From positions 1 to 35,099 of the forward strand of contig CAMFDU010000013.1 in assembly GCA_945949175.1 (NCBI GenBank): a stretch of DNA of 35,099 nucleotides. The letters are read 5' to 3'. Numbering within the stretch: the stretch's first letter is position 1; each line of letters opens with the position of its first letter. A program made the translations under genes and the position numbers. Below, piece after piece: positions 10,559 to 18,644 of the stretch. Source of the DNA: Gulosibacter massiliensis (GTDB lineage Bacteria; Actinomycetota; Actinomycetes; Actinomycetales; Microbacteriaceae). The notes beneath the pieces are model-generated. The model was not told the origin of the DNA. It was given only the letters and a program-made list of their open reading frames with translations, and searched no databases.

Positions 10559-11122
10559 CTAGTCCTCGTCGTCCGATTCGTCGTCAGAGTCATCCTCGTC
10601 ATCCGATTCGTCCTCGTCATCCTCGTCATCCTCGTCATCCTCGTAGGCATCGTCTTCGTCGTCGTCCTCGTAAGCGTCATCGTCTTCTTCGTAGGCGTCG
10701 TCGTCTTCCTCATATGCGTCATCGTCATCTTCCTCGACAACAACCGGAGGGTCGACTGGCGTGCTCGGGTCCGGGTTGACACCAAGGTCAATGAGAGTCT
10801 GCTCGATTGTTGCAAGTTGCGTCGTGAGGTTGGAGTCGAGGAGTGCGGCCAATTCTTCCGCCGTCAGCGAGGAAACACCGTCCACCGAATTTCCGGCCGC
10901 GTCTGTCACTGCGGGGGCCAACAAATTGTTTGCCATCGCGTCGGCAATGAGTTGACGCAGGGTGTCCGAATTCGCAATACCCAACTGTGCGGCAACCGCC
11001 TCTGCCAGATAGTTTGCAATCTCGTCGTTCGTTGCCGCGTTGGCCGAGGTGGTTGCCCACCCGCCAAATCCGATGAGTGCAGCCGCGGTGGCTATCGCCA
11101 TCGCTTTCGTCAGTTTGTTCAT
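10559..11122 (-). CDS. Secreted protein with an extremely acidic Asp/Glu tail
   Basis: The start at 11122 is preferred to an upstream in-frame one because it follows an AAAGGAAG ribosome-binding site and opens a classic signal peptide: basic MNKLTK, a hydrophobic stretch, then SANA with likely cleavage after residue 29. The 187-residue precursor has a middle part (30-129) of Ala/Leu-rich predicted helices and a short Pro linker (DPSTPVDPP). The last 58 residues are about 80% Asp or Glu, with tandem DDDAYEE units and SDDE runs. I recognise no family. Such a tail could bind divalent cations or interact with cell-wall polymers; that is inference. It has its own ribosome-binding site and terminator and splits the usual rplT-methyltransferase neighbourhood. 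Confidence 0.8.
   Translation of the reverse strand: MNKLTKAMAIATAAALIGFGGWATTSANAATNDEIANYLAEAVAAQLGIANSDTLRQLIADAMANNLLAPAVTDAAGNSVDGVSSLTAEELAALLDSNLTTQLATIEQTLIDLGVNPDPSTPVDPPVVVEEDDDDAYEEDDDAYEEDDDAYEDDDEDDAYEDDEDDEDDEDESDDEDDSDDESDDED
10664..10726 (-). repeat. Three imperfect 21-bp tandem repeats encoding DDDAYEE
   Basis: Three consecutive 21-base units (10706-10726, 10685-10705, 10664-10684) encode DDDAYEE, DDDAYEE and DDDAYED. The units differ at several third-codon positions, so the repeat is not freshly expanded. A fourth, divergent AY-containing unit and short GAC/GAT/GAA runs follow down to the stop. Length variation between strains would not be surprising. Confidence 0.75.
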
Positions 11123-11265
11123 CTGAATCTTCCTTTCGCTGGGCTCCGTGGTGAGCACACTTGAACGCTAGAACGCCGTCGAACCGCCGTCTACAGACTT
11201 TGACAAAAATTGGATATCCCTTTGCTGTTTGTTGGACTAACAAGTGCTTTCGAGCGTGAAACGAG

Positions 11266-11295
11266 CGAAGTCCCCGCCTTTCGACGGGGACTTCG
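11266..11295 (-). terminator. Strong terminator hairpin after rplT
   Basis: CGAAGTCCCCG and CGGGGACTTCG form a perfect 11-bp GC-rich stem with an 8-base loop, 19 bases downstream of the rplT stop on the minus strand. The following bases (CTCGTTTCACG) are only moderately U-rich. Its position fits the end of the infC-rpmI-rplT transcript. Confidence 0.75.
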
Positions 11296-11314
11296 ACTTC
11301 GCGTGGGGCGAAAA

Positions 11315-11695
11315 CTATGCCTTAGGTGCCGAGGTGTCCTTGGGCAGAGCAGCCTTCGCAGCCTTCGCAATAGTCGCGAACGTGGCGGCGTCATTGACGG
11401 CCATGTCGGCGAGCATACGACGATCAACCTCGATGCCCGCAAGTGCGAGCCCCTGGATGAGTCGGTTATAGGTGATGCCGTTGAGGCGTGCAGCGGCGTT
11501 GATGCGCTGGATCCAGAGGCGGCGGAATTCACCCTTCTTGGCGCGACGGTCTCGGTAGGCGTAGTTCAGCGAGTGAACAACCTGTTCCTTGGCCTTGCGA
11601 TAGAGGCGTGAACGCTGACCGCGGTACCCCTCAGCGCGCTCGAGTATCGTACGGCGCTTCTTTGCCGCGTTGACCGCATTTTTTACACGTGCCAT
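11315..11695 (-). CDS. rplT: 50S ribosomal protein L20
   Basis: L20 binds 23S rRNA early in large-subunit assembly. The 126 residues match the family: [15 protein letters not shown] at the start, then [17 protein letters not shown] and the [13 protein letters not shown] segment. It lies 26 bases after rpmI in the standard infC-rpmI-rplT operon and is followed by a strong hairpin. A short Ala/Lys-rich C-terminal extension is typical of actinobacterial L20. In several bacteria L20 represses its own operon through the leader; whether that holds here is unknown. Confidence 0.97.
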   Translation of the reverse strand: MARVKNAVNAAKKRRTILERAEGYRGQRSRLYRKAKEQVVHSLNYAYRDRRAKKGEFRRLWIQRINAAARLNGITYNRLIQGLALAGIEVDRRMLADMAVNDAATFATIAKAAKAALPKDTSAPKA

Positions 11696-11721
11696 GTCAG
11701 TTCCTTAAATTCGGTCTCGGG

Positions 11722-11916
11722 CTACTTGCCGAGAAGCTTCTTGATGACCTTCTGGTCGGCGGGGGCGAGGACTCGGTCCTTGTTGAGGCTGCGCTTGACG
11801 CCGCTCGACTTGACCTCGAGGTTGTGGCGCATTCCCGCACCTTGCTTCTTGATCTTGCCGGTACCGGTGATCTTGAAGCGCTTCTTCGTACCCGAGTGGG
11901 TCTTCTGCTTCGGCAT
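11722..11916 (-). CDS. rpmI: 50S ribosomal protein L35
   Basis: This is a small, very basic large-subunit protein of 64 residues, the usual length. The sequence [20 protein letters not shown] and the ending KVIKKLLGK are diagnostic. It begins with ATG 14 bases after the infC stop, with a purine-rich GAAAGAGAAG ribosome-binding site, and precedes rplT in the canonical operon. Confidence 0.97.
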   Translation of the reverse strand: MPKQKTHSGTKKRFKITGTGKIKKQGAGMRHNLEVKSSGVKRSLNKDRVLAPADQKVIKKLLGK

Positions 11917-11930
11917 GTTCTTCTCTTTCG

Positions 11931-12530
11931 CTATTCCGCTGTGGTCGGGGTCTCGGGGGCGGCGGGTGCCGCTTCCGTTGCCTTGGGCTGTGCCTTGGCA
12001 GACTCCGCTTTCGCGTCGGACTTGTTCTTCAGTGGGGCGATCACCATCGTCATGTTTCGGCCATCAACGGTCGGAGAGTGTTCCACTGTTCCGAATTCGG
12101 CTACGGCTTCGGCGAACTTGTGAAGGAGTCGCACACCCGCCTCGGGGCGGGATTGTTCACGACCTCGGAACTGGATCATGGCCTTGACCTTGTCGCCCCC
12201 CTTGAGGAACGTCTGGGCATGCTTGAGTTTGGTTTCGTAGTCGTGGGTGTCGATTTTGAGCCGGAACCGAACCTCTTTGAGGACGGTCTGTACCTGGTTT
12301 CGACGTGCTTCCTTCGCTTTTTGAGCGGCTTCGTATTTGAACTTCCCGAAGTCCATAACTTTGACAACGGGTGGTTTCGCTTCCGGAGCTACTTCGACAA
12401 GGTCGAGGTCAGCTTCGCGCGCAATGCGCTGTGCGACCTCGAGCGTGACGACGCCAACCTGTTCGCCGAGGGGCCCGATGAGTCGGACCTCGGGAACGCG
12501 GATGCGCTCGTTAATTCGCGGATCGGTGAT
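11931..12530 (-). CDS. infC: Translation initiation factor IF-3, probable AUC start
   Basis: IF-3 binds the 30S subunit, prevents premature 50S joining and checks the start codon. Homology begins at [16 protein letters not shown]. No ATG, GTG or TTG lies at that point: the codon before Thr is ATC (12530-12528), preceded by GGAG six bases upstream. IF-3 genes are known to use rare start codons (AUU in E. coli) for autoregulation, so an AUC start giving 199 residues is the best reading. The upstream ATG at 12590 would add 20 unrelated residues and lacks support. The N-terminal domain (about 1-70), the lysine-rich linker ([13 protein letters not shown]) and the C-terminal domain (to about 170) are intact, followed by an Ala/Pro/Glu-rich tail. 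Confidence 0.93.
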   Translation of the reverse strand: MTDPRINERIRVPEVRLIGPLGEQVGVVTLEVAQRIAREADLDLVEVAPEAKPPVVKVMDFGKFKYEAAQKAKEARRNQVQTVLKEVRFRLKIDTHDYETKLKHAQTFLKGGDKVKAMIQFRGREQSRPEAGVRLLHKFAEAVAEFGTVEHSPTVDGRNMTMVIAPLKNKSDAKAESAKAQPKATEAAPAAPETPTTAE

Positions 12531-12740
12531 ATGTGTCTCCTTTGGTGCTGCGTGCAACCGGTAATCCGGTCGCGGCGGACAACGCCCCAAGGAAACATAG
12601 AAACCTTAACCCCGTGAGGGGACGCACCCTTTCGCTGCCGGTTGCCCGGCGGAGTACAACGACCCGAAAATCATCTTACGATTGTCAGGTGGGATTTCTC
12701 CGCTTCCTTGTTCGGGTTACCCCGAAACCTCCATCAGAAT
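12531..12740 (-). promoter_or_regulatory. Structured leader of the infC-rpmI-rplT operon
   Basis: The long non-coding region upstream of infC contains several compact inverted repeats: ACCGG-TAAT-CCGGT (12557-12570), CCCC-GTGA-GGGG (12610-12621) and TTCGGG-TTAC-CCCGAA (12711-12726). A TATTCT -10-like box lies at about 12740 on the minus strand, without a convincing -35. IF-3/L20 operons in other phyla are controlled by structured leaders, so an attenuator or protein-binding leader is plausible. The folds are read by eye and are not energy-checked. The same stretch must also hold the promoter of the divergent gene at 12784. Confidence 0.4.
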
Positions 12741-12783
12741 AGCAGTAATCGCGACTTCGCGCATCCCGCCTCGAAAGGCCTTC

Positions 12784-13122
12784 ATGTCTGACTCCCCCAA
12801 CGCCGACCACGACGCCGCTCTCGACATCGCCGATGTGGCCGCGGTTGAGGTGCTTCAGGAGGTCGCCGTTCATCTGATGAGCGCCGCCGCCGTCAAGGTC
12901 GGACTGGCCGAGGACGTCGAGCCGGATCTCGCCGAAGCCCGCATGCTCATCAACGCGCTCGCGGGGTTCATGACCGCCGCCGCCCCCGAATTGGGCGATC
13001 ACCACGCCCGGCCGCTGCGTGACGGATTGCGTTCGCTACAGCTCGCGTTTCGCGAGGCTTCGGTGATTCCCGACGAGCTAGGGGCTGGTCCTGGCGAAAA
13101 GTGGACGGGTCCTGTCGTCTAA
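12784..13122 (+). CDS. DUF1844 family protein
   Basis: This is a 112-residue soluble acidic protein matching the DUF1844 family, which is usually found beside infC in Actinobacteria. The core VAAVEVLQEVAVHLMSAAAVKVGL and the DLAEARMLINALAGF segment are characteristic; the fold is expected to be a small helical bundle. The start at 12784 follows GAAAGG; an in-frame upstream ATG at 12682 would add non-homologous residues from the infC leader. It is divergent from infC. The molecular function of the family is not established. Confidence 0.85.
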   Translation: MSDSPNADHDAALDIADVAAVEVLQEVAVHLMSAAAVKVGLAEDVEPDLAEARMLINALAGFMTAAAPELGDHHARPLRDGLRSLQLAFREASVIPDELGAGPGEKWTGPVV

Positions 13123-13133
13123 CTACGGAACAA

Positions 13134-13150
13134 ACGGTCGAGGGTTCGAA
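13134..13150 (+). repeat. T-arm-like sequence, left copy
   Basis: ACGGTCGAGGGTTCGAA, continuing CCCC, resembles the T-stem/loop of a tRNA but only four stem pairs form and no tRNA body precedes it. A related sequence, ACGGT-TGGGTTCGAA, occurs at 16996-17010 just past the flavoprotein pair. The shared core is GGGTTCGAA. The two flank 13173-16977. They could be remnants of an integration site or coincidence. Confidence 0.25.
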
Positions 13151-13172
13151 CCCCTAGGGAATAAAATGAATT

Positions 13173-15674
13173 ATGGATCTCCTTGCAGACCGGTCACTGA
13201 GCGCAAGCACATTTCGCACCGTTGCTCCCTCGAATTTGCCCGAATCGGCGTCGATTGTGATTGTGGGAGGGGGGATCATCGGCTCGAGTATTGCGTATCA
13301 CCTTGCTCGCCTGGGTCACAAAGACGTACTGCTGGTCGAACGCAATGTGCTAACCAGTGGGACAACGTGGCACGCCGCCGGTCTCATCGCTAATGCACGA
13401 GGCTCCATTGCGCTGACCGGCCTCGCGAAGTACGGAGCGTCGTTTTATTCGACCCTGCACTCCGATACTGGCATCGATATCGGGTACAGCACACCCGGAT
13501 CAATTAGCCTTGCCCGCACCGACGCTCGCGTGGACGAACTTACGCATGCCGCCGACATTGCTCGTCACTGCGGCGTTCAAGCCGAGCGGTTAAGTCCAGA
13601 GGCCATCACAAAGTTATGGCCGTTAGCGTCGATGGAAGCCGTGACCTCTGGACTTTACTTCCCTGATGATGGCTTTGTGAATCCCGGTTTCGCGTCCCTG
13701 GCTATGGCCCAGCAAGCGCACCTAAGCGGAGTTGAAATCCATGAGAACGTGACGGTCGAAGAGATAGTGACACGAGACGGTCGTGTAATCGGAATTCGGA
13801 CCACAACAGGCGAAGTGTCAGCAGATGTCGTAGTCCTGGCGTCCGGTTTGTGGAGTCGTGAACTTGCCGCCACCGCCGGCGTCCACCTGGCGCTATTTGC
13901 GGCGGAGCATGTCCATGTGAGGTCCGAGCCGCTGACCACCGACATCGCAGACCTGCCCGTGTTGAGGGACGTAGACAACAGTTACTACATCCGCCGCGAG
14001 GAGAATCGGCTTCTGGTCGGCGCATTCGAACCACGGGGAATCCCCCGGCAGACGAGCGAAATCAATTCCGCGGGCTTTGCTACCTTCCCGCCCAACTGGG
14101 AACATTTTGGGCCCGTCCGCCGGCAAGCGGAGCGAACAGTTCCGGCACTTGCCGATGCCGGGTACGAGCGCTTCATCAATGCCCCCGAAAGCTTTACCCC
14201 CGACAATAATTTTCTGCTGGGTGAAACTGCCGAGGTCGGTGGGCTTTTTGTCGCCGCGGGGATGAATTCGCAGGGCATCATTTACGCGCCGGGCGTGGGC
14301 AGGGCGGCGGCAGAGTGGATTACGACGGGTTCGCCGGATTTCGATTCGGCCTCCGTGGATGTACAGCGATTTTCCCGGCACCAAAGTAATGAGCGTTACC
14401 TGTATAGCCGGACTAGGGAAAGTCTGGGCCGTTTGTATGCCACCCATTGGCCAAATTACCAAGCAACGACAGCACGAAATGTCAGACGAAGTCCACTTCA
14501 CGGTTCGCTGATCGAGCGTGGGGCGCGGTTTGGCGAGATTAATGCGATGGAACGTGCCAATTGGTTTAGCGGACCCAGCGTCGAAGAATCCTATTCATTC
14601 GGCAAACCAGGATGGTTCGACCAGGTTGCTCTCGAACACAACAGCGCGCGGGAAAACGTCGTCTTATTCGACCTCAGTGCTTTCGCAAAGTTTGAGGTAG
14701 TTGGTGACGGTGCTCTGGCCCTGTGCCAACGTGCCACGACAGCCAATATTGATCAACCCCCTGGGCGAGTTGTCTATACGCTGTTCTGCAATAAGGCTGG
14801 CGGAATCGAATTGGATGGCACTGTCACTCGGCTTTCGGAGAACCGTTTTTTGGTGGTGACACCATCGACGAGTCACACCAAGACATTCGGTTACCTCACG
14901 ACCCTTTCACGAGATTTTGCCGCAACCGTGATTGACCAAACAACATCGCTTGCCACCATTGGCGTTGTTGGTCCCCGAAGCCGTGAATTGATCTCGCGGG
15001 TCTCTCCCGCCGACTGGTCCAACAATTCGCACCCCATCTATAGCGGACGTGAGGTTGAAATCGCGGACGGATTTGGGTGGGTTCTGCGATTAAGCTATGC
15101 CGGCGAACTGGGCTACGAAATCTACGTCCCATCTGACTTGGCAGTAAACGTATACGAAACACTGATGGATGCGGGTAAGGACCTCGGTGTTTGCCCCGCG
15201 GGTTTCTATGCACTCGACTCTCTCCGTAGCGAAAAAGGCTATCGACATCTCGGTCACGACATCGGTCCAGCAGACGACCCGTTCACCGCTGGGTTGGCAT
15301 TCGCCGTTGACTTGGGTGACGACAGTGACTTCGTCGGCGCGGAGGCATTGAGAGCCATCGATCGCAGTTCGCTTGACAGACGTGTTGTTTATCTGGCAGT
15401 GAACGATCCATCCGTGGTGCTAAACCATGACGCGACCATATTCGCCAATGGCAAGCAGGTTGGACACCTGACGAGCAGTGCTTACGGTCATACTCTCGGA
15501 CGTAGCGTTGGTTTGGGCATTATTGATAGAAACATCGACCTGGGTGCCGATTTCTCCGTTCGACGAATGGGACGTCTTTACCCCATCACGGTCTCTAACC
15601 GCCCGTACTATGACCCCGCGAACCTTCGCATGCTCGACAACGACGAAAGGGGCAGCCTCCATGCACACGTATGA
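13173..15674 (+). CDS. Dimethylglycine/sarcosine dehydrogenase-like flavoprotein (DAO-GcvT fusion)
   Basis: The 833-residue protein has the architecture of dimethylglycine and sarcosine dehydrogenases: an N-terminal FAD-dependent DAO domain (about 25-390), a short FAO-type linker domain, then GcvT and its C-terminal barrel (about 450-833). The dinucleotide-binding GGGIIG is at residues 32-37. TSGTTWHAAGL (61-71) is the region that carries covalent flavin in this family, with His67 the candidate. In the folate-binding half, SYAGELGYEIYV and GFYALDSLRSEKGYRHLGHD are intact. These enzymes oxidatively demethylate N-methyl amino acids, passing the one-carbon unit to tetrahydrofolate or releasing formaldehyde. 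The exact substrate is not determinable. It overlaps the next gene by 14 bases. Moderate certainty on family, low on substrate. Confidence 0.88.
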   Translation: MDLLADRSLSASTFRTVAPSNLPESASIVIVGGGIIGSSIAYHLARLGHKDVLLVERNVLTSGTTWHAAGLIANARGSIALTGLAKYGASFYSTLHSDTGIDIGYSTPGSISLARTDARVDELTHAADIARHCGVQAERLSPEAITKLWPLASMEAVTSGLYFPDDGFVNPGFASLAMAQQAHLSGVEIHENVTVEEIVTRDGRVIGIRTTTGEVSADVVVLASGLWSRELAATAGVHLALFAAEHVHVRSEPLTTDIADLPVLRDVDNSYYIRREENRLLVGAFEPRGIPRQTSEINSAGFATFPPNWEHFGPVRRQAERTVPALADAGYERFINAPESFTPDNNFLLGETAEVGGLFVAAGMNSQGIIYAPGVGRAAAEWITTGSPDFDSASVDVQRFSRHQSNERYLYSRTRESLGRLYATHWPNYQATTARNVRRSPLHGSLIERGARFGEINAMERANWFSGPSVEESYSFGKPGWFDQVALEHNSARENVVLFDLSAFAKFEVVGDGALALCQRATTANIDQPPGRVVYTLFCNKAGGIELDGTVTRLSENRFLVVTPSTSHTKTFGYLTTLSRDFAATVIDQTTSLATIGVVGPRSRELISRVSPADWSNNSHPIYSGREVEIADGFGWVLRLSYAGELGYEIYVPSDLAVNVYETLMDAGKDLGVCPAGFYALDSLRSEKGYRHLGHDIGPADDPFTAGLAFAVDLGDDSDFVGAEALRAIDRSSLDRRVVYLAVNDPSVVLNHDATIFANGKQVGHLTSSAYGHTLGRSVGLGIIDRNIDLGADFSVRRMGRLYPITVSNRPYYDPANLRMLDNDERGSLHAHV

Positions 15675-16977
15675 CGTTGTTGTTGTTGGTGCGGGGCTCG
15701 CTGGTTTGAGTGTTGCACGTGACCTTGTCGCGGCGGGATCCGATGTCATTGTTATTGAAGCACGGGCCCGCGCTGGCGGGCGCGTCGAGCAAACAACGAC
15801 GGCTGACGGACGTCTGATTCAACTGGGTGGCGAGGTTATCGCCGACTTTCATACCTCGTATCGACAGCTGGTTGCTGAACTCGGTTTGACGGTTGTTCCG
15901 AGTTTCACCGATATTCCTGGTGAATCGACGTGGCTCATGCGCCACGGTGTTTTTCGGGGAGAGGACATGCCGTGGATGTCGGGGACCGACCGCGCCGTGT
16001 ATGACCGGCTTGACCACGCCTTCGCCGATTTGGCCTCGGGAATCAATCCCGATGACCCCTGGTCCCATCCGGACTCGGTGGCTCTCGATCGAATCTCTTT
16101 TGGCGAATGGTTGCGTTCGGAGGGTGCGACCCTTGATGTTTTACGGGCGATGGAAACTCGGACTTTTGGACTCGCAGAAGACTCAATTGAACGACGTTCG
16201 CTTCTCGCGGACCTCCGTAAAGAAGCGGCCGCTGGTGCGAATGGTTTCTACGACTATGACGTGTGGGAGAACTCTAAGGTCTTAGAGGGTTCTGCGACGG
16301 TGGCCCTCACCATGGCTGAGGGTCTAGGGCACCGGATTCGTTACTCGACACCAGTGGCATCGATTGATATCGCGTCGGAGAAGTGCCGTGTTATGGCATT
16401 GACCGGGGAAACTTTTCACGCGCGCAATGTTGTTTCTGCTCTTCCCGCTGGTCCATTGCGCGATGTGACAATTACCGGAGTCAGCACGTCGCGATTAGAT
16501 TCGCTTCACCGCCAACAACACGCACCTGTGGTGAAGTATGTGCCCGTTTACGAATCATCGTTCTGGGAGAACCAAGGGCAGAACGGTACCGGTTACTTCG
16601 AAAGCGCGATACTCGGCGGAACTTGGGTACAAAACGATGGTGTAATCTCCGCACTCGTTCCGGTCGACCGGCTTGGAGCTTACAACGCGCTTCCACCTAA
16701 TCGACGCGCGGCAGTACTTCGGGAAGAATTGGTCCTCGCTTACGGTGAAGCCGCGGCGAACACCCAAGAGGAATACCTACGAAACTGGGGTGCCGATCCC
16801 TGGACACAGGGATACATCACATCGTGGCGACCCGGTGAACTCACCGCGGTCGGGCCACTTCATGGCACACACGAGCCACCATTCTGGGTAATTGGGTCCG
16901 ATCAGTGGGTTTGCGGATACATGGAGGGTGCTGTTCGGACAGGACGCGAAACAGCAAAGTCAATTCTCGCCCATTAG
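15661..16977 (+). CDS. Flavin monoamine oxidase family protein
   Basis: This FAD-dependent amine oxidase has 438 residues. The start at 15661 follows AAGGGG and gives the expected beginning MHTYDVVVVGAGLAGLS; the longer upstream frame overlaps the preceding gene and is rejected. The FAD-binding GAGLAG (10-15), the EARARAGGR stretch (33-41) and the C-terminal GYMEGAVRTG motif are all present. Family members oxidise primary or secondary amines, polyamines or amino acids to an aldehyde or imine, ammonia and peroxide. It overlaps the DAO-GcvT gene, so the two are almost certainly co-expressed and may act on one substrate or on successive intermediates. The substrate is unknown. Confidence 0.9.
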   Translation: MHTYDVVVVGAGLAGLSVARDLVAAGSDVIVIEARARAGGRVEQTTTADGRLIQLGGEVIADFHTSYRQLVAELGLTVVPSFTDIPGESTWLMRHGVFRGEDMPWMSGTDRAVYDRLDHAFADLASGINPDDPWSHPDSVALDRISFGEWLRSEGATLDVLRAMETRTFGLAEDSIERRSLLADLRKEAAAGANGFYDYDVWENSKVLEGSATVALTMAEGLGHRIRYSTPVASIDIASEKCRVMALTGETFHARNVVSALPAGPLRDVTITGVSTSRLDSLHRQQHAPVVKYVPVYESSFWENQGQNGTGYFESAILGGTWVQNDGVISALVPVDRLGAYNALPPNRRAAVLREELVLAYGEAAANTQEEYLRNWGADPWTQGYITSWRPGELTAVGPLHGTHEPPFWVIGSDQWVCGYMEGAVRTGRETAKSILAH

Positions 16978-16995
16978 AGCAGGTCCGCGGATCAG

Positions 16996-17010
16996 ACGGT
17001 TGGGTTCGAA
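16996..17010 (+). repeat. T-arm-like sequence, right copy
   Basis: ACGGT-TGGGTTCGAA shares the ACGGT and GGGTTCGAA blocks with 13134-13150 in direct orientation. It lies in the 67-base convergent gap after the amine oxidase gene, just before a short alternating GC run (about 17019-17030). No tRNA can be folded here. Confidence 0.25.
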
Positions 17011-17044
17011 TTTCGAGGTGCGCGCGCGCGTATCGTTCTGACTG

Positions 17045-18643
17045 TTAACTCTTCCACGAGGCCTGTTCAAGTGTGACGTTGAACGAGTCCTCGTATAGTG
17101 CGTTATTGCGCGACGAAAGAAGGGGTTTCGTCATCGCGTGATTGCCCCACGAATCCGAGTCGTCGAGAGAACAAATTTGAGTGACCCAACGCCCCGGTTC
17201 ACCCATGCTTTCGTGTCGTGGCCACGAGACGTGGTCTGGACTGAAAATCCCTGATGGGACCGATTCTGTCTCTGAGCAGAAACCCAACCACACATTCGCG
17301 TCGCCAGCACGGAAACGAATCGGATGCCCAAAAGTGGGGTCTGCTTCACCCAAACCTCCGAGAAAGGGTGCGCGGGTTCCGGTAGATCCTCGAGGCGGCC
17401 GAAGTGCATGATCACCCTGCCCAAGAATGACCGAAGCGCCGAGAATCGACAGTGCGCGTGAAACAGAATTGGTCGAGAAACCAGAATTCGGCATGACTCC
17501 GATGTGAACTCCCGCGAAAGTGAGGAGCGAGGCGGTCTGGCTGGTTTCCGACACGGGGAAACAAAAGAATTCCGAATCGGGAGTGGCGATGAGAATTTCT
17601 GTCTCACCGCTGTCGCTGCCGCGCCGTCCCTGGACTACCAGTGAGTTGTTTGTCGAGGCAAATGCGCGCGTGTCGTCAATCCAGGTGTCGCGGTTTTCGG
17701 TCGTCGTCGGAAGCACGAGCAGGCGAGGCGTGCCGTCTGAGAGGCTCGGTGCCGATTCGATTTTCGTTGGGTCGCCCGACCAAACGCTGATGGTGACGGC
17801 GTTCGGCTCGACGTCTGATTCAGAGCCGACGAGACGGTGGACGTGAATGTCAGGCTTCCGTGCGCCAGGATTCGCTGGTGCTGGGGTTGCCGTCAATTCA
17901 AGGTCTGCCGTCACAAGGCCACGACTGTAATCGTTCGAGGCAACCACAACCGCGTTGGCGTCAATAATGCAGCTACCGCCGCTGAACACAACTCCCCGGT
18001 CGGTACCAATCAGGTCAGCCGCGATGATCGGTATTCCATACTCCGCTGCGCGAAGCGTCCAGGTGGCACTCGGTGCTGGTTCGGCTACCCATGCGGTCGA
18101 AAAAACAATCGCCTGAGCACCGCGCGCTAACGCCGACTCGACCGGCTCGGGGTAATCCAAATCGGCGCAGATCAATGGCGCTACGCGTCCAATCGGGGTC
18201 TCCCACAGCGGCGGAATCGATTCACCCGCAGTTGCCCACGAAAGGTCTTCGACAAAGAGGCACGTCTTGTCATAATGCCCGACGACTTCAGCCGGCGACA
18301 CGAGCGTGCAGCGATTGGTGAGTCGGCCGGTGGTCGCGTCGAGGGCGGGGTGGCCGATAACCAGCCAAGACTCAATGTCCTTCGCCAAGTCAATCCACTC
18401 CGCGTGCGTGGCCGGGTCACTACATTTGACGGCGTGCGGCATTATCTCGGTAGCACTCGACCAGATGTAGCCCGTCAACGCCATCTCAGGGAACACGACA
18501 ATCGAAGGACGTGGACCGTCATTGGACAGAAGAATGTCGCGGGCCTGCTTCAGATTTGCGTCAACATCGCCGTGAACCGGTTCGAACTGCAAAGCGGCCA
18601 CTCGGACGCGGGAGTTGTTGGGACGTGCGTCGGAAAGGGACAC
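17045..18643 (-). CDS. Double-length nitrilase-superfamily hydrolase with degenerate second domain
   Basis: The N-terminal half (about 12-275) is a complete carbon-nitrogen hydrolase domain with the catalytic Glu53 (VVFPEMALTGY), Lys126 (GHYDKTCLF) and Cys159 (PLICADLDYPE). Such enzymes cleave amides, N-carbamoyl groups or nitriles. The protein has 532 residues, about twice the family norm. Residues about 281-510 look like a second nitrilase fold: RLLVLP aligns with the Glu strand and HIGVMPNSGFST (380-391) with the Cys strand, but Glu and Cys are gone (Thr313, Asn386). The second half may regulate or stabilise the first. The start is GTG, with no good ribosome-binding site, one base after the dehydrogenase stop, implying coupling. 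Substrate unknown; an amide or carbamoyl compound imported by the NCS1 permease is a reasonable guess. Confidence 0.88.
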   Translation of the reverse strand: MSLSDARPNNSRVRVAALQFEPVHGDVDANLKQARDILLSNDGPRPSIVVFPEMALTGYIWSSATEIMPHAVKCSDPATHAEWIDLAKDIESWLVIGHPALDATTGRLTNRCTLVSPAEVVGHYDKTCLFVEDLSWATAGESIPPLWETPIGRVAPLICADLDYPEPVESALARGAQAIVFSTAWVAEPAPSATWTLRAAEYGIPIIAADLIGTDRGVVFSGGSCIIDANAVVVASNDYSRGLVTADLELTATPAPANPGARKPDIHVHRLVGSESDVEPNAVTISVWSGDPTKIESAPSLSDGTPRLLVLPTTTENRDTWIDDTRAFASTNNSLVVQGRRGSDSGETEILIATPDSEFFCFPVSETSQTASLLTFAGVHIGVMPNSGFSTNSVSRALSILGASVILGQGDHALRPPRGSTGTRAPFLGGLGEADPTFGHPIRFRAGDANVWLGFCSETESVPSGIFSPDHVSWPRHESMGEPGRWVTQICSLDDSDSWGNHAMTKPLLSSRNNALYEDSFNVTLEQASWKS

Positions 18644-18644
18644 G

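Noticed and set aside
10559-10740. CRISPR-like or satellite repeat
   Set aside because: The 21-bp periodicity is in frame and encodes DDDAYEE units in a secreted protein; there are no spacers.
12531-12590. ATG start for infC at 12590
   Set aside because: It adds 20 residues without IF-3 similarity and lacks a ribosome-binding site; the ATC at 12530 has one.
13085-13160. A tRNA gene ending at the T-arm-like sequence near 13141
   Set aside because: Only four T-stem pairs form, there is no anticodon or D arm, and the required 5' part would lie inside the DUF1844 gene.
15478-15660. An extended N-terminus for the amine oxidase
   Set aside because: The extra 61 residues read over the preceding gene in another frame and precede a perfect FAD-binding N-terminus with its own ribosome-binding site at 15661.
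17019-17034. Alternating GC run in the convergent gap, considered as Z-DNA or a terminator
   Set aside because: It is too short, and no stem with a U-tract accompanies it.
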